From positions 1 through 38,262 of IMG/VR virus record IMGVR_UViG_3300032224_000032: a stretch of 38,262 bases of DNA; one strand, 5' to 3'. The position numbers and the translations under genes are program-made. Source of the stretch: a virus. The notes under the pieces were generated by a model that was not told the DNA's origin, ran no database searches, and saw nothing but the letters and a program-made list of their open reading frames with translations. Below, piece after piece: positions 7,401 through 14,428 of this stretch (position 1 is the stretch's first letter; each line of letters opens with the position of its first letter).

Positions 7401-8027
7401 ATGGCTTATCCAACCGTTTCTGCTCCCTATGGTCTAGTTCCAGTTAACCGTGCTGACTTTATGCCCTATGCTGGGGCTACTCGTCAGTTACCAATCGCCA
7501 GTACTTATAACACTGCGATTTACAACGGTGACGTAGTTATGATCAAAGGTGGCAATGTTATTAAATCGACTGTAACTATTGACTCAACCACAGACAACAC
7601 CGCTAACTTAACTTATGGTGTGTTTATGGGTGTTCAGTACGTTAATAGTCAAAGTCAGCTAGTTCAAGCTCAATATTACCCCGGTAATGCTGCTGCTACT
7701 TCTGCTGTTGCTTATGTTGTTGACGATCCTATGGCAGCTTTTAAAGTAGCTATTACCTATTCTGGTAACACTACTATTACTACCGCTAACTCGTCTATTG
7801 TTGGTACAAACCAAACATTACGTCAAGGTACAGGATCAGCTACTACTGGTGATTCCGCCGTTTCGCTTATTGCTCCCGTAGTTGGTAGTGGTAACGCAGC
7901 AGCAGCACCTGTTCGTGTGATTGCAGTAGTTCCTGAAACAGCCACTGGCTCAAACGCCTACACGGAAGTTATCGTGAAGTTCACTAACCCCCAAATTCTG
8001 TTGGCTGCGGCCCAGAATTACGTTTAA
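7401..8027 (+). CDS. Probable capsid decoration protein
   Basis: A 208-residue protein rich in Thr, Ser, Ala, Val and Asn, with almost no charged residues after residue 50 and an alternating pattern typical of a beta-sandwich. It sits immediately before the major capsid gene with a strong ribosome site (TAGGAG, 7389-7394), as expected for an abundant virion protein. Decoration or head-stabilising proteins often take this position; the family is recognised only by context and composition. No motif separates a decoration protein from another outer head protein. Confidence 0.55.
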   Translation: MAYPTVSAPYGLVPVNRADFMPYAGATRQLPIASTYNTAIYNGDVVMIKGGNVIKSTVTIDSTTDNTANLTYGVFMGVQYVNSQSQLVQAQYYPGNAAATSAVAYVVDDPMAAFKVAITYSGNTTITTANSSIVGTNQTLRQGTGSATTGDSAVSLIAPVVGSGNAAAAPVRVIAVVPETATGSNAYTEVIVKFTNPQILLAAAQNYV

Positions 8028-8039
8028 GGAGCTAATTAA

Positions 8040-8948
8040 ATGGCTATTTCACGCGCACAACTACTGAAAGAGTTGCTCCCCGGACTGAATGCATTGTTCG
8101 GTTTAGAGTATGCTCGCTACGGTGAAGAACACAAAGAGATCTACGAAACTGAGACCTCAGAGCGTTCTTTCGAAGAAGAAACAAAGCTTTCTGGTTTTTC
8201 TGCTGCACCTGTTAAAAACGAAGGTTCTGCCATCGCTTATGACAATGCTCAAGAAGCATGGACTGCTCGCTACAACCACGAAACTATTGCCCTTGGCTTT
8301 AGCTTGACTGAAGAAGCAATCGAAGATAACCTCTATGATTCTTTATCAGCTCGCTACACCAAGTCCTTAGCTCGTGCTATGGCTTATACCAAACAGGTTA
8401 AAGCTGCTGCTGTATTAAACAACGGTTTCACTACTGGCTATAACGGTGGCGACGGCGTTCCTTTATTCAGCGCATCACACCCATTGGTAAACGGCGGTGT
8501 TAACAGCAACATTCCTTCAACCCCTGCTGACTTAAACGAGACTTCTTTAGAAGCCGCCGTTATTCAAATTAGCTTGTGGACTGATGAACGTGGTTTGTTA
8601 ATTGCTTCCAAACCTAAGAAATTGATCGTTCCACCTTCACTCCAGTTCGTTGCAACTCGTTTGCTCGAAACTGAATTACGTGTTGGTACAAACGACAATG
8701 ATATCAACGCAATTAAGAACAACGGTTCTGTTTCGGAAGGTTACACAATTAACCATTTCTTAACCGACACCAATGGTTGGTTCTTGACCACGGACGTTCC
8801 AAACGGTATGAAGCACTTTGTGCGTTCGCCTTTGGCTCAGTCAATGGACGGCGACTTCGACACGGGCAATGTCCGCTACAAGTCACGTGAGCGTTATAGT
8901 TTTGGCTGGTCTGATCCTCTCGGTATGTTTGGATCTGCTGGTGCTTAA
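8040..8948 (+). CDS. Major capsid protein (HK97 fold)
   Basis: Main shell protein. The 302 residues have an N-terminal helix (MAISRAQLLKELLPGLNALFG). The body has features of the Mu gpT-like or environmental-phage capsid group: RYNHETIALGFSLTEEAIEDN (E-loop/spine helix region, about 78-98), FSASHPLVNGG (about 143-153), KKLIVPPSLQFVATRLL (about 193-209), and a C-terminal SFGWSDPLGMFGS. The ribosome site AAGGAG is strong. It is followed directly by a hairpin and then an intrinsic terminator, consistent with a highly expressed last gene of the head operon. There is no N-terminal delta domain, in keeping with a separate scaffold gene. Confidence 0.9.
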   Translation: MAISRAQLLKELLPGLNALFGLEYARYGEEHKEIYETETSERSFEEETKLSGFSAAPVKNEGSAIAYDNAQEAWTARYNHETIALGFSLTEEAIEDNLYDSLSARYTKSLARAMAYTKQVKAAAVLNNGFTTGYNGGDGVPLFSASHPLVNGGVNSNIPSTPADLNETSLEAAVIQISLWTDERGLLIASKPKKLIVPPSLQFVATRLLETELRVGTNDNDINAIKNNGSVSEGYTINHFLTDTNGWFLTTDVPNGMKHFVRSPLAQSMDGDFDTGNVRYKSRERYSFGWSDPLGMFGSAGA

Positions 8949-8950
8949 TT

Positions 8951-8966
8951 AGTCTTCTATAAGACT
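8951..8966 (+). other. Short hairpin between capsid stop and terminator
   Basis: AGTCTT-CTAT-AAGACT forms a perfect 6-base stem with a 4-base loop two bases after the capsid stop. It may protect the 3' end of the capsid mRNA or be an accessory stem of the terminator that follows. Confidence 0.45.
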
Positions 8967-8973
8967 TACGGAG

Positions 8974-9000
8974 ACCCCGCTCAAAAGGCGGGGTTTTTCT
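8974..9000 (+). terminator. Intrinsic terminator after the capsid gene
   Basis: Stem ACCCCGC (8974-8980) pairs with GCGGGGT (8988-8994) around the loop TCAAAAG and is followed at once by a T-rich tract (TTTTTCTTT). GC-rich stem plus T-run is the standard rho-independent form. It ends the head-gene unit, so the genes from 9130 on need their own promoter or read-through. Confidence 0.9.
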
Positions 9001-9033
9001 TTATGTAAATGTTTCTTTTTTTATTATTTGTAG

Positions 9034-9039
9034 TATTAT
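9034..9039 (+). promoter_or_regulatory. Candidate -10 box (TATTAT) after the terminator
   Basis: TATTAT matches the -10 consensus in five of six positions. It lies in a very AT-rich stretch between the terminator and the structured leader. A transcript from here would start near 9046, at the 5' edge of the predicted structure. No convincing -35 is present. A promoter is expected here because the preceding terminator is strong. Confidence 0.35.
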
Positions 9040-9044
9040 TGGAG

Positions 9045-9120
9045 AAACCGGGAAAACCGGCTTATCAAACTGTCCCGGCAGACAGCATATTGATTGATAA
9101 GCTGATCTTATATGCAAGGA
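9045..9120 (+). promoter_or_regulatory. Structured mRNA leader with alternative pairings
   Basis: GCTTATCAA (9060-9068) pairs perfectly with TTGATAAGC (9094-9102). Inside it CTGTC (9070-9074) pairs with GACAG (9081-9085). The inner loop CCGG can pair with CCGG upstream (9048-9051 or 9057-9060), giving a possible pseudoknot. The 3' arm can alternatively pair downstream: ATAAG (9097-9101) with CTTAT (9107-9111), which would break the outer stem. The ribosome site AAGGA (9116-9120) follows. Such mutually exclusive stems before a start codon suggest cis-acting translational control. No known riboswitch class is recognised. Confidence 0.45.
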
Positions 9121-9129
9121 CAATTTATC

Positions 9130-9639
9130 ATGACTTTAGCAACTACCTCAGCCTTATGGCGTTCAACAGGTGGCGATTCCACTCGTACAGCTTATGCTGG
9201 TTCAATGGATATGGTCGCTCAGTTTTACATCGCCAACACATCTTCTACTACCGCAAACGTAGTGGTTTCAGCTACTAATACAGCTCCAATTATTCTTCCA
9301 GCTAACGCTGTTGTATTAGCTGTTAATATTGCCAACCCATCTACAGGCGCTAATTCTACTTGTAACATAGGGTTTACCCCAATTACTGGTGGCGGCCCCG
9401 GACAGCCTATTACTTTAGGCACTAACGTTCCCGGCGCATTTGTATTGAATGGCAACGTAACAACTCGTCAAGCAATTACTCTTGGTAGTACAGGTGCTGG
9501 CGCTTCTTTAGGTAACGTTGCTAATGCAACTAACTTATTAATCGTTACTTCTGCTATCGGTACTGCTGGTGCTGTTGGCGGTCCTGTTACTGGTTCTATT
9601 CGTTACTACGTAGCTGACAATGGTCAACAAAACGTTTAA
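9130..9639 (+). CDS. Beta-rich virion structural protein, unknown role
   Basis: A 169-residue protein of almost entirely small and polar residues with regular beta-strand alternation, no membrane segment and few charges, as in decoration, head-fibre or tail-tip proteins. The ATG at 9130 is preferred over the in-frame ATG at 9112 because AAGGA (9116-9120) is correctly spaced for it and would lie inside the coding region otherwise. It is the first gene after the capsid terminator and follows the structured leader at 9045-9120. Placement next to the capsid suggests a head-surface protein; function is not recognised. Confidence 0.6.
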   Translation: MTLATTSALWRSTGGDSTRTAYAGSMDMVAQFYIANTSSTTANVVVSATNTAPIILPANAVVLAVNIANPSTGANSTCNIGFTPITGGGPGQPITLGTNVPGAFVLNGNVTTRQAITLGSTGAGASLGNVANATNLLIVTSAIGTAGAVGGPVTGSIRYYVADNGQQNV

Positions 9640-9647
9640 TTAATCTA

Positions 9648-9663
9648 GGGGGATTCGTCCCCC
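9648..9663 (+). other. Stable hairpin with UUCG loop
   Basis: GGGGGA-TTCG-TCCCCC forms a perfect 6-base stem closed on a UUCG tetraloop, nine bases after the preceding stop. No T-run follows, so it is unlikely to terminate transcription. It may act as an mRNA end-protecting or processing stem, or lessen translational coupling between 9130-9639 and 9688-10200. Confidence 0.6.
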
Positions 9664-9687
9664 ACTTAAATCTTTAGGAGATTAATT

Positions 9688-10200
9688 ATGACAATGCAAT
9701 ATGACGTAAAAGGCTCGCACCTTAGCGGTTCTGGCTTTTTATATGTTGGTCGGGTTCGTTTGAAAAACTTGGTATATCAAGGCAATGGCACTGCTGGCGC
9801 TATTGATATTTTTGATACCAATATTGCGCCTAATGCAGCTACGTATGCTCGTACAGGTTATGTTGTTACAGTAACTAGCACTGGACATGGTTTAGCAAAT
9901 GGTCAAACAGTTGGAATTACTTTTGCCCCACTTGCAAACGTTTCAGCTACTGCTGGTAATTTTCCAATAGGAAATGCTACGGCTAATACTTTTACTATTA
10001 CCGATATCAATACAGGTTCTATTGCTAATACAGCAAATTGCACTTATGTTTACGGCAGTAATGAGTGGATGACTAGCTACAATACCGGAACTGCTGTACA
10101 GCCTTTTCAAGTAATTTTTTCTGGCGAAGGCGTATTAGCAAGAAACGGTGTCTATGCAAATGTTACAAATATAACGTACCAAACTGTTCAATATGGCTAA
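9688..10200 (+). CDS. Small structural protein with a repeated-strand (FCCH-like) segment
   Basis: A 170-residue beta-rich protein. Residues about 57-120 contain the pattern VVTVTSTGHGLANGQTVGI, then ATANTFTITD, which recurs in many phage tail and fibre proteins and resembles the FCCH-type beta module. Ends are YDVKGSHLSGSGFLYVGRVRLKN and a C-terminal sheet. It has a strong ribosome site (TTAGGAG) and an 8-base overlap with the next gene. Probable virion surface or tail-associated protein; exact place unknown. Confidence 0.55.
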   Translation: MTMQYDVKGSHLSGSGFLYVGRVRLKNLVYQGNGTAGAIDIFDTNIAPNAATYARTGYVVTVTSTGHGLANGQTVGITFAPLANVSATAGNFPIGNATANTFTITDINTGSIANTANCTYVYGSNEWMTSYNTGTAVQPFQVIFSGEGVLARNGVYANVTNITYQTVQYG

Positions 10201-10450
10201 GAAAAAAGGCCCCTCTCTAGCAATAGGTCGTGGTGAAAAGCTTCCTGTTTCTAAGGGGGCTGGACTTACTGCAAAAGGTAGAGCTAAATACAACGCTGCT
10301 ACTGGTTCTAACCTAAAGGCCCCACAGCCTGAAGGCGGAGCTAGGAAAAAGTCATTCTGCGCACGTATGTCTGGAATGCCCGGACCAATGAAAGACGAAA
10401 AGGGTAGACCTACTCGTAAGGCGGCTAGTTTAGCTCGATGGAAATGTTAA
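10193..10450 (+). CDS. Small basic protein with FCARM motif (DUF6321-like)
   Basis: An 85-residue basic protein. The region from GLTAKGRAKYNAATGSNL to SFCARMSGMPGPM and the ending ASLARWKC match a small uncharacterised family found in many tailed phages (DUF6321, from memory). Two cysteines (in FCARM and at the C-terminus) and many Lys/Arg suggest nucleic-acid or capsid contact, but no function is established. It overlaps the previous gene by eight bases and is followed one base later by the next. Confidence 0.65.
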   Translation: MAKKKGPSLAIGRGEKLPVSKGAGLTAKGRAKYNAATGSNLKAPQPEGGARKKSFCARMSGMPGPMKDEKGRPTRKAASLARWKC

Positions 10451-10451
10451 A

Positions 10452-10694
10452 ATGAGTCCAGATGAAAGACAAGAACTATTAGCTTTAGTAACTACAGCAG
10501 TTGAATCAGTTGTTATTAATAACCGTCTTAGCCCAGATGAGATACATTGGGTTCGTATGGCTATTCAAGCAGAAGCGGAGCGGGCTTCATTACGCAAAGC
10601 GATTATTGAAAAGTCTTTAGCTGGATTGATGTGGATTGCCATTGTCGCCGCTGGTGGCTGGCTAGTTGACTTCGTTACGAGTCATTGGAGATAA
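10452..10694 (+). CDS. Small single-span membrane protein
   Basis: 80 residues: an acidic helical N-terminal half (1-50) and one predicted membrane segment (about 52-71, SLAGLMWIAIVAAGGWLVDF) ending in a short polar tail. No signal peptide or lipobox. Small proteins with this layout are common in aquatic phage structural regions, with no known role. One span with a cytoplasmic helical part could suit a holin-like or membrane-anchoring role, but it is far from the lysis genes at 25431-27178. Confidence 0.6.
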   Translation: MSPDERQELLALVTTAVESVVINNRLSPDEIHWVRMAIQAEAERASLRKAIIEKSLAGLMWIAIVAAGGWLVDFVTSHWR

Positions 10695-10695
10695 G

Positions 10696-11124
10696 ATGAA
10701 AAAGACAAAGAAATTTGAAGATGGCGGTTCTACTGGTGGGCGTTATGAAATGAACGGCGATAGTGGCAGATATGTAGAAGATGTTCCTGCTCCTGTAGCC
10801 GCTACTATGGGTCGAGTGCCTGTTGGAATGGGTCAAGATGGCCCAAGGGCTGCATCGCAATTAGCTGGATTAGGCGGCGTAGCTGGTGGTATGGGAATGC
10901 TTTCTGGCATGGATAGACCTGATGTAGTTGCTAGACCTATGGGCTTAATGGTTCCTCGCGGTAGAGGAATGGGCGCTGGTATGGCTGATCAGATTGCTGC
11001 TTCTAGTATGATGAAAAAAGGCGGTACTGTAAAGAAAATGGCTAAAGGTGGTTCTGTATCTTCAGCCTCTAAACGTGCAGATGGTTGTGCTATTAAAGGC
11101 AAAACTAAAGGGCGGTTTGTATAA
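10696..11124 (+). CDS. Gly/Met-rich basic protein with C-terminal RADGC tag
   Basis: 142 residues. The ATG at 10696 is preferred to TTG at 10666 because GGAG (10687-10690) stands five bases upstream. The N-terminus has KKFEDGGSTGG and DSGRYVED, closely matched near the N-terminus of the large internal virion protein encoded at 30018. The middle is Gly, Met and Pro-rich. The end has KKGG and AKGG repeats, then SSASKRADGCAIKGKTKG. This tag recurs at the ends of the next two proteins. A minor virion or DNA-associated protein is likely from composition; function unknown. Confidence 0.6.
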   Translation: MKKTKKFEDGGSTGGRYEMNGDSGRYVEDVPAPVAATMGRVPVGMGQDGPRAASQLAGLGGVAGGMGMLSGMDRPDVVARPMGLMVPRGRGMGAGMADQIAASSMMKKGGTVKKMAKGGSVSSASKRADGCAIKGKTKGRFV

Positions 11125-11495
11125 TGCCAAGCGTTTCTAAAAAGCAGCATAACCTCATGGCGGCTGTTGCGCATAGTCCAGCATTTGCTAAGAAAGTAGG
11201 GATCCCACAGTCCGTGGGAATGGATTTTAACAAAGCCGATAAAGGCAAAACATTTAAAGGTGGCGGTATGGCTAAAAGCGATATGAAAGAAGATACAAAA
11301 ATGGACAAAGCCCAAGATACGGCGATGATTAAAAAAGCTTTTAAACAGCACGATATGCAAGAGCATAAAGGCGGTAAAGGCACAACTTTAAAATTGGCTA
11401 AAGGCGGATCTGCATCTGCTCGTGCTGATGGCTGTGCTACTAAAGGCAAAACCAAAGGCACAATGATTAAGATGAAATCTGGCGGGATGTGCTAA
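11124..11495 (+). CDS. Lys-rich small protein with RADGC..KGKTKG tag
   Basis: 123 residues, strongly basic. The N-terminus (MPSVSKKQHNLMAAVAHSPAFAKK) resembles a phage family with a conserved SKKQHN/MAAVAH..AFAKK motif, often next to capsid or connector genes. The middle is charged and helical. The end carries AKGGSASARADGCATKGKTKG followed by a short Met/Lys tail. The start overlaps the previous stop by one base (TAATG). Function unknown; possibly a DNA-condensing or internal head protein. Confidence 0.6.
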   Translation: MPSVSKKQHNLMAAVAHSPAFAKKVGIPQSVGMDFNKADKGKTFKGGGMAKSDMKEDTKMDKAQDTAMIKKAFKQHDMQEHKGGKGTTLKLAKGGSASARADGCATKGKTKGTMIKMKSGGMC

Positions 11496-11497
11496 TC

Positions 11498-11746
11498 ATG
11501 CCATTTACAGAAACTGGCAAAGAAAAAGAGAAGCGCGAGGCTTATTACAAGGCTAATAAAGAGCGCGGCATCCGTCAGGAAAAGCAACGGGATTATGAAA
11601 TGTTTGGTACAACCGAACAGAACATCCCTGCCGTAGATACTATGGGCAATGTTACTGGTATGAAATCAGGCGGTAAGGTTTCTTCAGCTTCTGCTCGCGC
11701 GGATGGATGTTGTGTTAAAGGCAAAACCAAAGGAAAAATGGTATGA
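11498..11746 (+). CDS. Small basic protein, third copy of the RADGC tag
   Basis: 82 residues starting from ATG 11498, two bases after the previous stop; an in-frame GTG at 11489 is a less likely start. The N-terminal half is highly charged and helical (ETGKEKEKREAYYKANKERG). The C-terminal half repeats the module MKSGGKVSSASARADGCCVKG and ends in KTKGKMV. The repeat shows shared ancestry or a shared binding partner with the two upstream proteins. The stop overlaps the next start (ATGA). Confidence 0.6.
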   Translation: MPFTETGKEKEKREAYYKANKERGIRQEKQRDYEMFGTTEQNIPAVDTMGNVTGMKSGGKVSSASARADGCCVKGKTKGKMV

Positions 11747-11991
11747 GACCTAGCCGTGGTATGGGCGATATATCCCCATCTAAAATGCCTAAAGGCGAAA
11801 AGAAGTCACGCAGGGATAATACCGATTTCACTCAGTTTGCTGAAGGTGGTAAGGTGGGTTTGTACGCTAATATCAATGCGAAGAAAAAACGGATTGCTGC
11901 TGGTTCTGGTGAGAAGATGAGAAAGCCCGGATCTAAAGGCGCACCTACTAAGCAAGCTTTTATTAACTCTTTAAAAACAGCGAAAAAATAA
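11743..11991 (+). CDS. Small basic phage protein (GLYANI..MRKPG family)
   Basis: 82 residues, basic. The segment FAEGGKVGLYANINAKKKRIAAG and the ending MRKPGSKGAPTKQAFINSLKTAKK are typical of a small protein seen in many tailed phages close to head-tail genes; function undetermined. It has the same EGGKV element as its neighbours but no RADGC tag. It overlaps the previous gene by four bases and the next by one. Confidence 0.6.
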   Translation: MRPSRGMGDISPSKMPKGEKKSRRDNTDFTQFAEGGKVGLYANINAKKKRIAAGSGEKMRKPGSKGAPTKQAFINSLKTAKK

Positions 11992-12167
11992 TGGCTACTA
12001 AAAATTGGATTCAAGACGCAATTAAAAAACCCGGATCATTACGCAAAGCGCTTGGTGCTAAAGCTGGAAAACCTATTCCAGAATCAAAGTTAGCTGCTGC
12101 GGCAAAAAAACCCGGTAAATTAGGCAAACGTGCTAGATTAGCGGAGACATTAAAGGGCTTAAAATGA
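11991..12167 (+). CDS. Very small basic protein (58 residues)
   Basis: ATG at 11991 overlaps the previous stop (TAATG) and the TGA at 12165-12167 overlaps the next start (ATGA), so the reading frame fits the operon exactly. The product begins MATKNWIQDAIKKPGSLRKA, continues with two KKPG repeats and ends RARLAETLKGLK. It is basic and helical, with no signal or membrane segment. Similar tiny proteins recur in phage head-tail regions. Function unknown; a DNA-binding or packaging role is only a guess from charge. Confidence 0.7.
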   Translation: MATKNWIQDAIKKPGSLRKALGAKAGKPIPESKLAAAAKKPGKLGKRARLAETLKGLK

Positions 12168-12373
12168 AACCTGAAGACTTTATTGACCGCCAAATGGAGG
12201 CGTCTGATAAGTTGTTTAAAGTTATGTTTGAAGATCACAAAGAGCGCATGAAAGATATGGTTCTTTGGGCAGATATGAACTCTGGACTAATGCGGAAGTT
12301 AGACGAGAGAGATGAGGAAATAGCAAGATTAACTGCGGAACTTATCGCAATGAAAGCAGCTACCGGACTATGA
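12164..12373 (+). CDS. Small coiled-coil protein
   Basis: 69 residues, helical throughout and strongly charged, with heptad-like spacing in LMRKLDERDEEIARLTAELIAMK (about 42-64). No cysteine, signal or membrane segment. It overlaps both neighbours by four bases and immediately precedes a connector-like gene, so it may help assemble the head-tail joint. Function not recognised. Confidence 0.6.
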   Translation: MKPEDFIDRQMEASDKLFKVMFEDHKERMKDMVLWADMNSGLMRKLDERDEEIARLTAELIAMKAATGL

Positions 12374-13290
12374 CGACTAATGGCGCAACCGCATTTAACC
12401 TAGACCTCAACGACTTAGTTGAAGAGGCTTTTGAGCGGGCTGGTTTAGAGCTACGCACGGGTTATGATATGCGGACTGCCCGTAGATCTTTAAACCTACT
12501 TACGATTGAGTGGGCAAACCGCGGCATTAACCTCTGGACTATCGAGCAGGGTCAAATCCCTATGGTTACTGGGCAAGCATCATACCCATTTCCTGTTGAT
12601 ACCATTGACCTTTTAGACCAAGTAATCCGTACAAATAACGGTACATCTAACCAGATTGACATCAACATTACCCGTATTTCTGAATCCACCTACTCAACAC
12701 TGCCAAATAAGCTCGCACAGGGGCGCCCGATACAAGTGTGGATAAACCGTCAAACAGGCCAATCAAACCCCACCACGGCTGTTTTAACGGCTAATGTAAC
12801 CTCCTCAGCGACTACGATCAATGTAAGTGACGCTACCGTATTAGCTTCTAATGGGTTTATTAACCTAGAAACAGAAACAATTTACTACGCCAACGTCAGT
12901 GGTAACCAACTGATCAACTGCGCCCGCGCCCAAAACGGCACTACGGCAGCAAGTCATGTAGTAACTACAACGGTATATACCAACAACTTACCAAGTATTA
13001 ATGTATGGCCTACCCCTAATTCTCCCGGAAGCCAGTATATGTTTGTGTATTGGAGATTAAGACGGGTACAAGATGCAGGCACAGGCGTTACTGAGCAAGA
13101 CATTCCCTTCCGTTTTTTACCTTGCATGGTAGCTGGATTGGCGTACTATATCGCCATGAAAAAGCCAGAAGTAGATCCAAATAGAGTGATGACACTAAAA
13201 GCGGATTATGAACAGCAGTTCCAACTTGCCGCCGATGAAGACCGTGAAAAGGCCTCTATCAGATTTGTTCCAAGACAGATGTTTTATTGA
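12370..13290 (+). CDS. Head-tail connector-like protein with inserted beta module
   Basis: 306 residues. The N-terminal helical part (about 12-60: DLVEEAFERAGLELRTG, then TARRSLNLLTIEWANRGINLW) and the C-terminal helices (about 245-300) resemble the connector group that attaches below the portal in short-tailed phages (T7 gp11/P22 gp4 type). Between them, residues about 135-200 form an inserted beta module ending NGTTAASH. A related module lies in the nozzle-like protein at 27181 (NNTTAASH). Connector identity is by weak resemblance and position; the insert is directly visible. Confidence 0.6.
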   Translation: MTTNGATAFNLDLNDLVEEAFERAGLELRTGYDMRTARRSLNLLTIEWANRGINLWTIEQGQIPMVTGQASYPFPVDTIDLLDQVIRTNNGTSNQIDINITRISESTYSTLPNKLAQGRPIQVWINRQTGQSNPTTAVLTANVTSSATTINVSDATVLASNGFINLETETIYYANVSGNQLINCARAQNGTTAASHVVTTTVYTNNLPSINVWPTPNSPGSQYMFVYWRLRRVQDAGTGVTEQDIPFRFLPCMVAGLAYYIAMKKPEVDPNRVMTLKADYEQQFQLAADEDREKASIRFVPRQMFY

Positions 13291-13298
13291 GGTTATGA

Positions 13299-13814
13299 AT
13301 GCCCCTTAAAGACCTAGAAGCTCGCAAAGCATACCAAAAAGATTACGCCAGCCGTAATAAAAAAAAGGCTTGCGCTCGCCTTAAGGCATGGAAAAAAGCT
13401 AACCCAGAAAAAGTGGCAGAACAAAATAAAAGATACGCAGAAAAACACCCAGAAAAATTAGTACAAAAAACAATTCGGTGGAGAAATAAGAATCCAGAGC
13501 GGGCTGCGGAACTTTCTAAGCAGGGGCGGCAAAGAAATAAAGGAAGAATTGTTGCCAATAAAGCAAAATATCGGGCCGGTAAAACAAACAGAACTCCAGC
13601 GTGGCTAACCGAAAGCGATTTTTTGCGTATAAAATGTAAATATCAATTAGCGGCAATGCTAAACAAACACGGCGTAGAGCCTTGGGAAGTTGATCATATA
13701 ATCCCATTGCACGGACAAACAGTATCAGGTTTACATGTACCTAGTAATTTGCGGGTTATTACGGCAAGAGAAAATCGTTTAAAAAACAACCGACTGGAGG
13801 AAAGTTATGCCTAG
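13299..13814 (+). CDS. Free-standing HNH endonuclease
   Basis: 171 residues. The C-terminal HNH core shows VDHIIPLHGQ (Asp132-His133 as metal/catalytic pair), GLHVPSNL (Asn150) and ENRLKNN (Asn159). The basic N-terminal 80 residues hold three imperfect repeats built on NPEK (ANPEKVAEQNK, HPEKLVQ, NPERAAELSK), a common DNA-contacting arrangement in phage HNH proteins. The ATG at 13299 follows GAGGT at good spacing. It sits between connector and zinc-knuckle genes, overlapping the latter by eight bases. It is not beside the terminase, so a homing/mobile endonuclease is more likely than a packaging HNH nuclease. Confidence 0.82.
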   Translation: MPLKDLEARKAYQKDYASRNKKKACARLKAWKKANPEKVAEQNKRYAEKHPEKLVQKTIRWRNKNPERAAELSKQGRQRNKGRIVANKAKYRAGKTNRTPAWLTESDFLRIKCKYQLAAMLNKHGVEPWEVDHIIPLHGQTVSGLHVPSNLRVITARENRLKNNRLEESYA

Positions 13815-14235
13815 CAAGTATGCCTCCGGCAAAAATTCAATTGCCGAATGTGATCGTTGCGGGCAAAGGTACATGTTAAAGGAATTAAAAAAGCAAGTAC
13901 TTAAAACTAAACTATATAATATTAAAGTCTGCCCAAGCTGCTGGGACCCGGATCAACCACAATTACAACTTGGTATGTTTCCAATTTCTGACCCACAAGC
14001 TGTACGGGATCCAAGACCAGATGTAAGTTATCAGCAGTCAGGTACTAGTGGTTTGCAGATCAACATTAACGGCGGTACTGGGGTTGATGGATTTGGTAAT
14101 CCAGATATGGGTAGCAGGGTGTTTCAGTGGAATTGGAACCCTGTAGGTGGTTCGAGAAGGTTTGATAATGCATTAACGCCAGATGACTTGAAAGGTTACG
14201 GGCAACTTGGTACAGTAACAATTAGCATAACTTAA
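13807..14235 (+). CDS. Zinc-knuckle protein of the head-tail region
   Basis: 142 residues. The N-terminus has two CxxC pairs (Cys15/18 in CDRCG and Cys42/45 in CPSC), predicted to bind one zinc ion. Next comes DPDQPQLQLGMFPI and DPQAVRDPRPD, conserved in small structural-region proteins of aquatic phages. The second half is Gly/Asn-rich and beta-like. It lies between connector and adaptor genes, so it may be a minor tail or connector component; function unknown. Confidence 0.65.
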   Translation: MPSKYASGKNSIAECDRCGQRYMLKELKKQVLKTKLYNIKVCPSCWDPDQPQLQLGMFPISDPQAVRDPRPDVSYQQSGTSGLQININGGTGVDGFGNPDMGSRVFQWNWNPVGGSRRFDNALTPDDLKGYGQLGTVTISIT

Positions 14236-14245
14236 GGAGCATGAC

Positions 14246-14428
14246 ATGGGATTTAGAAAATCAGCAGATGGAGTAACTAAGACAGGTAAAACTGATACTC
14301 AGGTATTCCCAGACGACGGTAAGAAAGTTATCTTGAGTGGCCCAAAAGCCAACAAAAGTGGCTTAAACAAGAACATGAAGGCAATGGGCCGTAATTTAGC
14401 CCGTGCCGCAAATCAAAGAGGTCGATAA
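14246..14428 (+). CDS. Very small basic protein, unknown function
   Basis: 60 residues, basic (MGFRKSADGVTKTGKTDTQ... ending ARAANQRGR) with a strong ribosome site (AAGGAG) ten bases after the preceding stop. No domain recognised. The stop overlaps the next ATG by one base (TAATG). It belongs with the other small basic proteins around the connector genes. Confidence 0.6.
   Translation: MGFRKSADGVTKTGKTDTQVFPDDGKKVILSGPKANKSGLNKNMKAMGRNLARAANQRGR

Noticed and set aside
9009-9278. Open frame starting right after the terminator
   Set aside because: It crosses the structured leader and overlaps the gene at 9130 in another frame; no ribosome site and no protein pattern.
11105-11461. Minus-strand frame with membrane-like, Cys-containing product
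   Set aside because: Antisense of Lys/Gly-rich codons gives Leu/Phe/Pro-rich text; no independent signals.
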